Positions 40,405 to 48,983 of a stretch of 64,000 nt of DNA are shown in pieces; the first letter of the stretch is position 1; every line of letters starts with the position of its first letter. The DNA is from Fodinibacter sp963730365. GTDB taxonomy: Bacteria > Actinomycetota > Actinomycetes > Actinomycetales > Dermatophilaceae. The notes below the pieces were generated by a model, which had not been told where the DNA came from, did no database searches, and saw only the letters and a list, made by a program, of their open reading frames with translations. The DNA is taken from positions 62,001-126,000 of the forward strand of contig CAVSRM010000019.1 in the NCBI GenBank assembly GCA_963730365.1. Direction: 5' to 3'. A program made the translations under genes and the position numbers.

Positions 40405-42051
40405 GTGTCAACAGCCCCTGCGCCACTGGCGCATCCGGAGTACCCCGACAAGATCGACGGCGCCGTCCTCAAGGTCGCAGGTGTCGTCGTGCTCGGCGCC
40501 ATCATGTCGATCCTCGACATCACCGTCGTCAACGTCGCCCTTCCCACGTTCCAGGTGGTCTTCGCCAACGGCGGCGAGCCGCTGCCGTACTCGGAGGTCG
40601 CGTGGACGGTCACCGGCTACACCCTCGCGCTCGCCACCGTCATCCCGATCACCGGGTGGGCGGCCGACCGGTTCGGCACAAAGCGCCTCTACATGCTCGC
40701 GCTGCTGCTCTTCACGCTCGGCTCCGCACTGTGCGCCTCGGCATCCACCATCGAGATGCTCGTCGTGTTCCGCGTCCTCCAGGGTCTCGGTGGAGGCATG
40801 CTCATGCCGCTCGGCATGACGATCCTCACCCGCTCCGCCGGCCCGGCCCGCATGGGGCGGCTCATGGCGATCCTCGGGGTGCCGATGCTGCTGGGCCCGA
40901 TCTTCGGTCCCATCCTCGGCGGCTGGCTCATCGACAACGCCTCGTGGCACTGGATCTTCCTCATCAACGTGCCCATCGGCGCCGTCGCCCTGGTCTACTG
41001 CTGGTTCGTGCTGCCGGACGACGCCCCGGTGCCGTCGGAGTCCTTCGACTGGGTCGGCATGGCGCTGATGTCCCCCGGGCTCGCGCTGTTCCTCTACGGC
41101 ATCTCCTCGATCCCCGGTGAGGGCACCATCGCCTCCGCCAAGGTGCTGCTACCCGGCATCATCGGCCTGGCCATGGTCGCGGCCTTCGTGGTCTACAGCT
41201 TCAAGCCCAAGCACCCCCTCCTGGACCTGCGGTTGTTCGCCAACCGCAACCTCACGGTGTCGGTCATCACGATGTTCCTGTTCGCGGCCGCCTTCTTCGG
41301 GGGGCTGCTCCTCGTCCCGACCTACTTCCAGCAGGTGCGCGGCGAGTCGCCGGTCGACGCCGGGTGGCTCATGGCGGTTCAGGGAGTGGGCGCGATGATC
41401 ACCATGCCGATCGCCGGCGCGCTGGTGGACAGGCTGCCCGTGGGCCGGATCGTGCCCGTCGGCCTGCTCCTCATCACCGGCGGCATGTTCGCGCTGACCC
41501 AGCTCACGGCGACGACGAGTTACACCTTCATCCTCATCGTGCTCTTCGTCATGGGCCTGGGCATGGGCGCGACAATGATGCCGCTGATGACCTCGGCGCT
41601 GAAGACGCTGACCTCACACCAGGTGGCCCGCGGCTCCACGCTCCTCAACATCAGCCAACAGATCGCCAGCTCGATCGGCGTGGCGATCATGTCCGTCGTG
41701 TTGACCAACGGCCTGAACAACAGCGAGCTCCTCACCCAGGCCCAGGCCTTCGAGGAGGCCTCCGGCGGTGCGCCCGACCCGAACGCGGTGCCAGGGCTGC
41801 TCGAGCAGTTCCCGGCCGTCGGACAGGTCCTCGCGCCCTTCGCGTCCGACCTCGAGGCCGGCATGGCGGCCCTCATGTCCGCCGTGGCCGAGGCCATGGC
41901 GGCCGCCTTCAGCACGACCTTCTGGGTCGCCGCGGTGCTCGTGAGCCTCACCCTCATCCCGGCGGCGTTCCTGCCCCGCAAGCACGAGGAGTCCCACCTC
42001 CTCGACGACGCGGAGCCCAGCGAGGTGGCGCCTCCGGTCATGCTCCACTGA
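40405..42051 (+). CDS. DHA2 family (EmrB/QacA-type) MFS efflux transporter
   Basis: A 548-residue transporter starting at GTG 40405 with GGAG a few bases upstream; longer in-frame starts add a non-family N-terminus. About 14 membrane helices, the motif A-like GWAADRFGTKRLYMLAL, motif B RVLQGLGGGMLMPLG and motif C LGPIFGPILGGWL identify the DHA2 group, in which drugs are exchanged for protons. A hydrophilic loop (about 445-480) precedes the last helix pair, and the C-terminus is acidic and cytoplasmic. Substrates cannot be predicted. No regulator gene is adjacent; five 54-bp repeats begin 18 bases after its stop. Confidence 0.92.
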   Translation: MSTAPAPLAHPEYPDKIDGAVLKVAGVVVLGAIMSILDITVVNVALPTFQVVFANGGEPLPYSEVAWTVTGYTLALATVIPITGWAADRFGTKRLYMLALLLFTLGSALCASASTIEMLVVFRVLQGLGGGMLMPLGMTILTRSAGPARMGRLMAILGVPMLLGPIFGPILGGWLIDNASWHWIFLINVPIGAVALVYCWFVLPDDAPVPSESFDWVGMALMSPGLALFLYGISSIPGEGTIASAKVLLPGIIGLAMVAAFVVYSFKPKHPLLDLRLFANRNLTVSVITMFLFAAAFFGGLLLVPTYFQQVRGESPVDAGWLMAVQGVGAMITMPIAGALVDRLPVGRIVPVGLLLITGGMFALTQLTATTSYTFILIVLFVMGLGMGATMMPLMTSALKTLTSHQVARGSTLLNISQQIASSIGVAIMSVVLTNGLNNSELLTQAQAFEEASGGAPDPNAVPGLLEQFPAVGQVLAPFASDLEAGMAALMSAVAEAMAAAFSTTFWVAAVLVSLTLIPAAFLPRKHEESHLLDDAEPSEVAPPVMLH

Positions 42052-42069
42052 CACCACCCACCGTTCGAC

Positions 42070-42339
42070 TCGGTGCCAGTCCCGCACCGGCGGGGTCGAT
42101 CGGTCATGCCGGGCCCATGCTGATCGGTGCCAGTCCCGCACCGGCGGGGTCGATCGGTCATGCCGGGCCCATGCTGATCGGTGCCAGTCCCGCACCGGCG
42201 GGGTCGATCGGTCATGCCGGGCCCATGCTGATCGGTGCCAGTCCCGCACCGGCGGGGTCGATCGGTCATGCCGGGCCCATGCTGATCGGTGCCAGTCCCG
42301 CACCGGCGGGGTCGATCGGTCATGCTGGGCCCATGCTGC
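42070..42339 (+). repeat. Five tandem 54-bp repeats upstream of the P1 peptidase
   Basis: Units start at 42070, 42124, 42178, 42232 and 42286. Units 1-4 are identical; unit 5 differs by C-to-T in CATGCYGGGCC and by its last base. Each unit carries an ATG 47 bases from its start (42117, 42171, 42225, 42279, 42333); the fifth is the start codon of the peptidase. Because 54 is divisible by three, all five ATGs share one frame, and the repeats encode MLIGASPAPAGSIGHAGP without a stop. Each unit also holds a small CCCGC-ACCG-GCGGG hairpin. There are no unique spacers, so this is a minisatellite, not a CRISPR array. Copy-number change could alter the leader or the N-terminus of the peptidase. Confidence 0.97.
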
Positions 42340-43364
42340 CGGGCCCGCACAATGCCATCACCGACGTCCGTGGGCTACGCGTCGGGCACACGACCCGGGA
42401 CGAGGCGGGCTGGCTCACCGGGGTGACCGTCGTCGTGCCCCCTCCCGGCACCACGGGTGGGGTCGACGTCCGCGGTGGGGGGCCCGGTACCCGCGAGACC
42501 GACCTCCTCGACCCCCGCAACCGGGTCGACGCGGTGGATGCCGTCGTGCTCGCCGGGGGGAGCGCCTTCGGGCTTGCCGCTGCCCACGGCGTGGCCACCG
42601 AGGTGTACGCCGCAGGCCTGGGGTGGCCGGTCGGCCCGCCTCCGCAGCGGGTCCCCATCGTCCCGGCGGCGATCCTCTTCGACCTCGGCCGCGCGGGGTC
42701 GTGGCTGCACCACCCCGACCAGCGTGACGGAGCGCGGGCCTACCGCGGAGCGGCGGCCGGGCCGGTTGCCCAGGGCTCGGTGGGCGCAGGGACCGGCGCC
42801 GTGGCCGGTGGGCTGCGTGGCGGCGTGGGGACCGCATCCGCCGTCCTGCCCTCGGGGGCCGTCGTCGGCGCTCTCGTCGTCGTGAACTCCGTCGGGTCCC
42901 CGATGGCGCCGGACGGCACACTGCTCGGAGCCGCGCTCGCCGGGGACGGGGACCTCGATGACCCACCGGACCCGCACCCCACTGCCGTCGCGGCACACTG
43001 GCGGGCTCGAGCGGAAGAGCTCGCCACCCTCTCGGCCGGCACCGCCACGACGCTGGCCGTGGTCGCGACCGATGCCCGGCTCACGAAGGCTGCGTGCCAG
43101 AAGCTCGCCGGGGTCTCCCACGACGGCTTCGCCAGGGCACTGTCACCGGTGCACACGGCCTACGACGGGGACACGGTCTTCGCCCTGGCGACGGGCACCG
43201 AGCCGACACCGGAGGGGCCGGACGAGGTGGCGCTGCAGACCGCGGCATCCGACTGCGTCTCCAGAGCGATCATCCGAGCAGTGCTGTCCGCCGCAACGGT
43301 CGATCGGTCGACGGACGGCGGGGTGCTGGCCCGCTCCTACCGCGAGGTGGTCGGGCCGCTGTGA
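42333..43364 (+). CDS. P1 family peptidase (DmpA-like)
   Basis: A 343-residue protein of the Ntn-hydrolase-like DmpA/P1 family. The conserved opening is GPHNAITDVRGLRVGHTT, followed by VDAVVLAGGSAFGLAAAHGV (Gly/Ser-rich core) and GSVGAGTGAVAGG. In DmpA, a Gly-Ser bond is cut autocatalytically; a candidate site would be in the GALVVVNSVGSPMAP segment (N-S). Family enzymes are aminopeptidases/amidases acting on D- or beta-amino acid peptides. The start at 42333 gives the family N-terminus; starting at the first repeat ATG would add four 18-residue copies (72 residues). Expression may depend on the repeats. It ends 27 bases from convergent guaB. Confidence 0.88.
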   Translation: MLPGPHNAITDVRGLRVGHTTRDEAGWLTGVTVVVPPPGTTGGVDVRGGGPGTRETDLLDPRNRVDAVDAVVLAGGSAFGLAAAHGVATEVYAAGLGWPVGPPPQRVPIVPAAILFDLGRAGSWLHHPDQRDGARAYRGAAAGPVAQGSVGAGTGAVAGGLRGGVGTASAVLPSGAVVGALVVVNSVGSPMAPDGTLLGAALAGDGDLDDPPDPHPTAVAAHWRARAEELATLSAGTATTLAVVATDARLTKAACQKLAGVSHDGFARALSPVHTAYDGDTVFALATGTEPTPEGPDEVALQTAASDCVSRAIIRAVLSAATVDRSTDGGVLARSYREVVGPL

Positions 43365-43370
43365 GGGGAG

Positions 43371-43386
43371 GGAGGGCGCGCCCTCC
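43371..43386. terminator. GC palindrome between convergent genes, possible terminator
   Basis: A perfect 16-base palindrome, GGAGGGCGCGCCCTCC, sits in the 27 bases between the P1 peptidase stop and the guaB stop. It can form a short hairpin on either strand but has no T tract, so a bidirectional terminator role is plausible but unproven. Confidence 0.4.
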
Positions 43387-43391
43387 GGGGG

Positions 43392-45017
43392 TCAGCCGCC
43401 TGCGGTGTAGTTCGGGGCCTCGACGATGCCGGTGATGTCGTGTGGGTGGGACTCGCGCAGACCGGCGGTCGTGATCCGGATGAACCGGCCACGGGACTTC
43501 AGCTCGGGAACGGTCTGCGCGCCGACGTAGAACATCGACTGGTGCAGCCCGCCGATGAGCTGGTGGGCGACGGCCCCCACCGGGCCGCGGTAGGCCACCT
43601 GGCCCTCGATGCCCTCGGGCACGATCTTGTCGTCGGAGGTGACGTCCGCCTGGAAGTAGCGGTCCTTGGAGTAGGACTGCTTGCCGCGCGAGGACATCGC
43701 GCCGAGGGAGCCCATGCCGCGGTAGGCCTTGAACTGCTTGCCGTTGATGAACACGAGCTCGCCGGGCGACTCCTCGCAGCCGGCCAGGAGGGAGCCGACC
43801 ATGACCGTGTCGGCGCCGGCGACGAGGGCCTTGGCGATGTCGCCGGAGTACTGCAGCCCGCCGTCACCGATGAGTGGCACACCGGCCGGTGTGCAGGCGA
43901 GCGAGGCCTGGTGGATGGCCGTGACCTGGGGGACGCCCACCCCGGCCACGACGCGGGTGGTGCAGATCGAGCCGGGGCCGACACCGACCTTCACCGCGTC
44001 GACGCCCGCGTCGATGAGGGCCTGGGCGCCGGCGCGCGTGGCGATGTTGCCCCCGATGACCTGCACGTGGCGGGTCGCGGAGTCCTTCTTGACCCGCTCG
44101 ATCATCTCGAGCAGCAGGCGGGCGTGGCCGTGCGCGGTGTCGACGACGAGCACGTCGACCCCCGCCTCGATGAGGGTCGTGGCCCGTTGCCAGGCCTCGC
44201 CGAAGTAGCCCACGGCGGCCCCGACGAGGAGGCGGCCGTCGGCATCCTTGCTCGCATTGGGAAACTGCTCGGACTTGACGAAGTCCTTGACGGTGATGAG
44301 ACCGCGGAGGCGGTCCTGGTCGTCGATGATCGGGAGCCGCTCACGCTTGTGCTGGCGCAGGAGGAGGGTGGCCTCCTCGTTGCTGATGCCGACGTGACCG
44401 GTGATGAGCGGCATCGGCGTCATGACCTCGCGCACGAGGGTGTGGCTCCACTCCGCGACCGGCGTGAAGCGGAGGTCTCGGTTGGTCACGATGCCCAGCA
44501 GGTGCTCACCCTCATCGACGACGGGCAGCCCCGAGACGCGGTAGCGACCGCAGATCTCGTCGAGCTCCTCGAGGGTGGCGTCCGGGCCGATGGTGACGGG
44601 GTTGGAGATCATCCCGGTCTGGGTCCGCTTGACGAGGTCGACCTGGTAGGCCTGGTCCTCGATCGAGAGGTTGCGGTGCAGGATGCCGAGACCGCCGTGA
44701 CGCGCCATCGCGATGGCCATCCGCGCCTCGGTGACGGTGTCCATCGCCGCCGAGATCAGCGGCACCGCGATCGAGATCTCCCTGGTGAGCCGGCTCGTCG
44801 TGTCGACCTCGCTCGGGATGACGTCGGTCTCCCCCGGCTGGAGAAGCACGTCGTCGTACGTGAGACCGAGCTCGGCGAACGGGGATGCCGGCGCCGGCTC
44901 GGCGGTCGTGGCCCGCACAGCCGGCGTCCCGGACGACACGGGATCGCCGTCGTGGTGGCCGACGGGAGCGTCTGCGCGGGCGGCGGGGGTACTGGTCTCG
45001 TCCAGTCCGAGGCTCAT
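43392..45017 (-). CDS. guaB: IMP dehydrogenase
   Basis: A 541-residue enzyme. The first ~45 residues are a disordered extension, after which FAELGLTYDDVLLQPGETDV begins the barrel. Two CBS domains are inserted (around residues 118-235), including PVVDEGEHLLGIVTNRDLRF and LPIIDDQDRLRGLITVKDF. The catalytic loop is GVGPGSICTTRVVAGVGVPQ with the active-site Cys. IMPDH oxidises IMP to XMP with NAD, the committed step to guanine nucleotides. The WhiB gene is divergent upstream, as whiB3 is near guaB2 in mycobacteria. No operon partner is visible. Confidence 0.97.
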   Translation of the reverse strand: MSLGLDETSTPAARADAPVGHHDGDPVSSGTPAVRATTAEPAPASPFAELGLTYDDVLLQPGETDVIPSEVDTTSRLTREISIAVPLISAAMDTVTEARMAIAMARHGGLGILHRNLSIEDQAYQVDLVKRTQTGMISNPVTIGPDATLEELDEICGRYRVSGLPVVDEGEHLLGIVTNRDLRFTPVAEWSHTLVREVMTPMPLITGHVGISNEEATLLLRQHKRERLPIIDDQDRLRGLITVKDFVKSEQFPNASKDADGRLLVGAAVGYFGEAWQRATTLIEAGVDVLVVDTAHGHARLLLEMIERVKKDSATRHVQVIGGNIATRAGAQALIDAGVDAVKVGVGPGSICTTRVVAGVGVPQVTAIHQASLACTPAGVPLIGDGGLQYSGDIAKALVAGADTVMVGSLLAGCEESPGELVFINGKQFKAYRGMGSLGAMSSRGKQSYSKDRYFQADVTSDDKIVPEGIEGQVAYRGPVGAVAHQLIGGLHQSMFYVGAQTVPELKSRGRFIRITTAGLRESHPHDITGIVEAPNYTAGG

Positions 45018-45220
45018 TGCCCGATTCTACGTCGTGTCCAGTGCTGCCCTGCCCTCGCCCGCCCGTGGCCGGTGTGCGGCGCTCCGGCCGGCACCGGCCA
45101 CCATCCCGAATCCGCTCTTGACCAATTCCATACCAAAGGATTGCCCTCCCTGTACCAAGCCGCTCCTAGCGTGAAGGTCCATCGCGGGTGAGCGGCCCGC
45201 GTGTGCACGTGGAGGTTCAG

Positions 45221-45511
45221 ATGGCCGAGATCACCCGGCTCCCGGGTCCCGTTGCCGACCGATGGGAATGGCAGTTCCAGGGAGCCTGCCGCAGCATCGG
45301 GCCGGAGGTGTTCTTCCACCCCGAGGGCGAGCGGGGAGGAAAGCGACGCAACCGAGCGAGTGCGGCCAAGGAGGTCTGCATGGCGTGCCCGGTGCTGACC
45401 CAGTGCCGGCGCCACGCCCTCGAGGTGCGCGAACCGTACGGCGTCTGGGGCGGCCTCACCGAGGACGAGCGCGAGTCGCACTACTCGGGCGAGCGCCACA
45501 TCGCCTCGTGA
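45221..45511 (+). CDS. WhiB family transcriptional regulator, WhiB3/WhiD-like
   Basis: A 96-residue Fe-S regulator from ATG 45221, with GGAGGTT 6-7 bases upstream. Cysteines C23, C53, C56 and C62 give the C-x29-C-x2-C-x5-C pattern for a [4Fe-4S] cluster, followed by EPYGVWGGLTEDER, the WhiB helix-turn signature. The N-terminus RLPGPVADRWEWQFQGACR and FFHPEGERG match the WhiB3/WhiD subgroup, and the gene lies between groEL and guaB as whiB3 does in M. tuberculosis. These proteins sense redox state or NO and act with the main sigma factor. A 24-base palindrome follows its stop. Regulated genes here are unknown. Confidence 0.92.
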   Translation: MAEITRLPGPVADRWEWQFQGACRSIGPEVFFHPEGERGGKRRNRASAAKEVCMACPVLTQCRRHALEVREPYGVWGGLTEDERESHYSGERHIAS

Positions 45512-45524
45512 CGAACCACCGGTG

Positions 45525-45548
45525 CCGCGACGTCACGTGACGTCGCGG
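45525..45548. promoter_or_regulatory. Perfect 24-bp palindrome downstream of whiB
   Basis: A perfect palindrome made of CCGCGACGTCAC followed by its exact complement. Its centre is TCACGTGA, flanked by GACGTC on both sides. It begins 14 bases after the whiB stop and ends 124 bases before the S4-domain gene. No T tract follows, which argues against a simple terminator. Perfect symmetry of this length with no loop suggests a dimeric protein binding site; the protein is unknown. Confidence 0.45.
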
Positions 45549-45585
45549 GAGCCGGGCACTGCTCCGGGGGGGAGCCGCGCACGTC

Positions 45586-45623
45586 CCGGGGCCCGCAACC
45601 ACCCAGGAGGGGGCGGGCCCCGG
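45586..45623. terminator. GC-rich hairpin, candidate whiB terminator
   Basis: An 11-base arm (45586-45596, CCGGGGCCCGC) pairs perfectly with 45613-45623 across a 16-base loop. No T run follows. It lies between the whiB stop and the S4 gene start (45673) and could terminate whiB transcription in the I-shaped manner described for high-GC actinobacteria. Confidence 0.45.
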
Positions 45624-45672
45624 AGCGTGAGTGGAACGACCGGCACCGAACCCCGGCGCGTACCCTGAGCGG

Positions 45673-45909
45673 GTGAACACCGGCGCCCTCGACGTCCCCA
45701 TCCGCGACGAGTCGATCCGACTCGGCCAGCTCCTCAAGCTCGCGGGCCTGGTCGACGACGGCGGGGTGGCACGCGAGGTCATCGAGCGGGGTCTGGTCGC
45801 CGTCAACGGGGACATCGAGACCAGGCGCGGGCGCCAGGTCCGCCCCGGCGACGTCGTGACGCTCGAGGATCAGACCCTCCGGGTCCTCGCCGACGGAGGG
45901 TCCGGATGA
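45673..45909 (+). CDS. S4-domain RNA-binding protein (YbcJ-like)
   Basis: A 78-residue protein from GTG 45673. IRLGQLLKLAGLVDDGGVA and VIERGLVAVNGDIETRRGRQ with VRPGDVVTL form a single S4 fold, as in YbcJ/RqcP-like small RNA-binding proteins. The family binds RNA, typically rRNA or tRNA in ribosome-associated contexts. The stop overlaps the DUF2461 start (ATGA), so the two genes are coupled. Precise role unknown. Confidence 0.85.
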   Translation: MNTGALDVPIRDESIRLGQLLKLAGLVDDGGVAREVIERGLVAVNGDIETRRGRQVRPGDVVTLEDQTLRVLADGGSG

Positions 45910-46583
45910 CTCTCGCCGGGTCCGGCTTCACCCAGCGTTCCTTCGACCTCCTCGCCGGCCTGACCGAGCACAACGACAGGGACTGGTTCCACGCGCACAA
46001 GGACCAGTTCGAGGAGTCCTTGCTGGAGCCCTTCGAGCAGCTCCTGGAAGAGGGGTCCGACCGCCTGACCAGCAGCCCCTACCCGGTCCGCGGCTCACGG
46101 CAGACGATGTTCCGGCTCGCCCGAGACGTCCGCTTCAGCGCGGACAAGTCCCCCTACAACTGCCAGGTGTCCGGACTGCTCACCCGGAGCGGCACGAAGG
46201 GCGAGTCGGCGGGCCTGGTCTACGTGCAGATCGGCCCGTCGGGCGGGATGCTCGCGGGCGGCCTCTACCAGCCGGGGGCCGCGCGCCTGGCTCCGCTGCG
46301 ACAGGACATCATCGAGACACCAGGAGCGTTCGAGAGGGTCATCGGCCAGCTGCGCGACGCGGGCCGCGACCTCGACCGCAGTGACGCCGTCAAGACGATG
46401 CCGCGTGGCTTCGCCGAGCACGCCGACGACCCGTGGGCCGACGTCATCAGGCTCAAGCAGCTCGTCGTCGTGGAGGAGCTGCCGAGGTCGGCCTGGCTCG
46501 ACGACACCGTCGCCGACCGACTCGTCGCCTTCGCCACCGACATCGCGCCCCTGCTCCAGTACGTCCGCGCGGCCGCGGGCTGA
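45906..46583 (+). CDS. DUF2461 domain protein
   Basis: A 225-residue protein with the family landmarks RSFDLLAGLTEHNDRDWFHA (written here as QRSFDLL, NDRDWF) at the start, FRLARDVRFSADKSPYNCQV, and a GGLYQPGAARLAPLRQDI core. DUF2461 (TIGR02453) proteins are common but uncharacterised; no catalytic motif is obvious. It follows the S4 gene by overlap and converges with groEL across a strong hairpin. Confidence 0.87.
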   Translation: MTLAGSGFTQRSFDLLAGLTEHNDRDWFHAHKDQFEESLLEPFEQLLEEGSDRLTSSPYPVRGSRQTMFRLARDVRFSADKSPYNCQVSGLLTRSGTKGESAGLVYVQIGPSGGMLAGGLYQPGAARLAPLRQDIIETPGAFERVIGQLRDAGRDLDRSDAVKTMPRGFAEHADDPWADVIRLKQLVVVEELPRSAWLDDTVADRLVAFATDIAPLLQYVRAAAG

Positions 46584-46598
46584 GCCGGCCCGAACGCA

Positions 46599-46635
46599 GG
46601 GATGCCGCCCGCTCCTGACGAGCGGACGGCATCCC
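46599..46635. terminator. Bidirectional hairpin between DUF2461 and groEL
   Basis: GGGATGCCG (46599-46607) pairs with 46627-46635, and CCGCTC (46609-46614) with GAGCGG (46620-46625), giving a 15-bp stem with one C-A mismatch and the five-base loop CTGAC. The hairpin lies between convergent stops at 46583 and 46671. No T tract is present in either direction, but the stem is strong and symmetric placement fits shared termination. Confidence 0.7.
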
Positions 46636-46670
46636 GTCGACGTGAGTTCCGGAAGGATCCGGCGGGAGGG

Positions 46671-48287
<1,617 letters not shown>

Positions 48288-48434
48288 TGCTGTCCTATCG
48301 ATGGGCTGTGCCGGGCTGCGCACCGGTGTGCGCACGCGGCGGTGGTGTGGGGGTGGTGCTCAACCGGATCGCGCCCCGGCAGCACCCGGGTGGGGTGCAC
48401 GCCGGGGCGCGGTCACGGCATACGGTCTGCTGCG

Positions 48435-48728
48435 TCAGCCGACGACGGCGAGAACGTCGCGGGCGCTGAGGATGAGGTACTCCTCGCCCTTGTGCTTGAT
48501 CTCGGTGCCGCCGTACTTGCTGTAGATGACCCGATCGCCGACCTGGACGTCGAGCGGAACTCGGTTGCCCTTGTCGTCGATGCGGCCCGGGCCGACCGCG
48601 AGGACCTCGCCCTCCTGGGGCTTCTCCTTCGCGGTGTCCGGGATGACCAGACCGGAGGCAGTGGTCTGCTCGGCCTCGAGGCTCTTGATGACGATGCGGT
48701 CCTCGAGCGGCTTGATGGAAACCGACAC
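48435..48728 (-). CDS. groS: Co-chaperonin GroES
   Basis: A 97-residue protein from GTG 48728 with GGAGG eight bases upstream. SIKPLEDRIVIKSLEAEQTT opens the fold, the mobile-loop region TTASGLVIPDTAKEKPQ follows, and the C-terminal EYLILSARDVLAVVG is standard. GroES caps the GroEL chamber and is essential for ATP-driven folding. The gene is preceded by two CIRCE-like operators and a promoter, indicating HrcA control. Length and sequence are canonical. Confidence 0.97.
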   Translation of the reverse strand: MSVSIKPLEDRIVIKSLEAEQTTASGLVIPDTAKEKPQEGEVLAVGPGRIDDKGNRVPLDVQVGDRVIYSKYGGTEIKHKGEEYLILSARDVLAVVG

Positions 48729-48827
48729 GGTGTGCTCCTCCCCTGTGGGGTGAGTCGAAGTGGACGGGACTGCGCTAGTCCGGGCCGCTCTCGCCGTCGC
48801 GGGGGTCGAGCCCGACCCGGGGTTGCG

Positions 48828-48854
48828 CTGGCACTCACGGGGGGTGAGTGCCAA
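48828..48854. promoter_or_regulatory. CIRCE-like operator, proximal
   Basis: CTGGCACTC, nine bases, then GAGTGCCAA, matching the HrcA operator consensus TTAGCACTC-N9-GAGTGCTAA with three changed positions, two of which keep the dyad symmetric. It lies just downstream of the predicted groES promoter -10 element, where bound HrcA would block transcription, and 100 bases before the GTG. Confidence 0.85.
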
Positions 48855-48861
48855 TGAGCCA

Positions 48862-48891
48862 AATCTAGGTCGCCGGTTAGCACTCGGTCAA
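48862..48891 (-). promoter_or_regulatory. groESL promoter
   Basis: On the minus strand TTGACC (48891-48886) is followed after 18 bases by TAGATT (48867-48862). The -35 overlaps the central part of the distal CIRCE and the proximal CIRCE begins just after the -10. The arrangement is that of a housekeeping-sigma promoter repressed by HrcA. Confidence 0.78.
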
Positions 48892-48903
48892 CTCGAGTGC
48901 CAA
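48877..48903. promoter_or_regulatory. CIRCE operator, distal
   Basis: TTAGCACTC, nine bases, GAGTGCCAA: a single mismatch to the CIRCE consensus. The -35 hexamer of the groES promoter falls within its spacer. With the second copy at 48828-48854 this gives two HrcA sites flanking one promoter. Confidence 0.93.
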
Positions 48904-48983
48904 ACGGTGGGCGTCGGAGGCCGCTCCCCCGCCCCCGATCGCCGAGAGGTCGAACCCGGACCGGGGTGGCATCATGTCCCGCC

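Noticed and set aside
41614..42303. Minus-strand frame with repeated RDWHRSAWARHDRSTPPV units
   Set aside because: It is the complement of the 54-bp minisatellite and runs antisense into the MFS gene, with no family match or plausible start.
42070..42339. CRISPR array
   Set aside because: The repeats are head to tail with no unique spacers, and no cas genes are present. They are a minisatellite in frame with the downstream gene.
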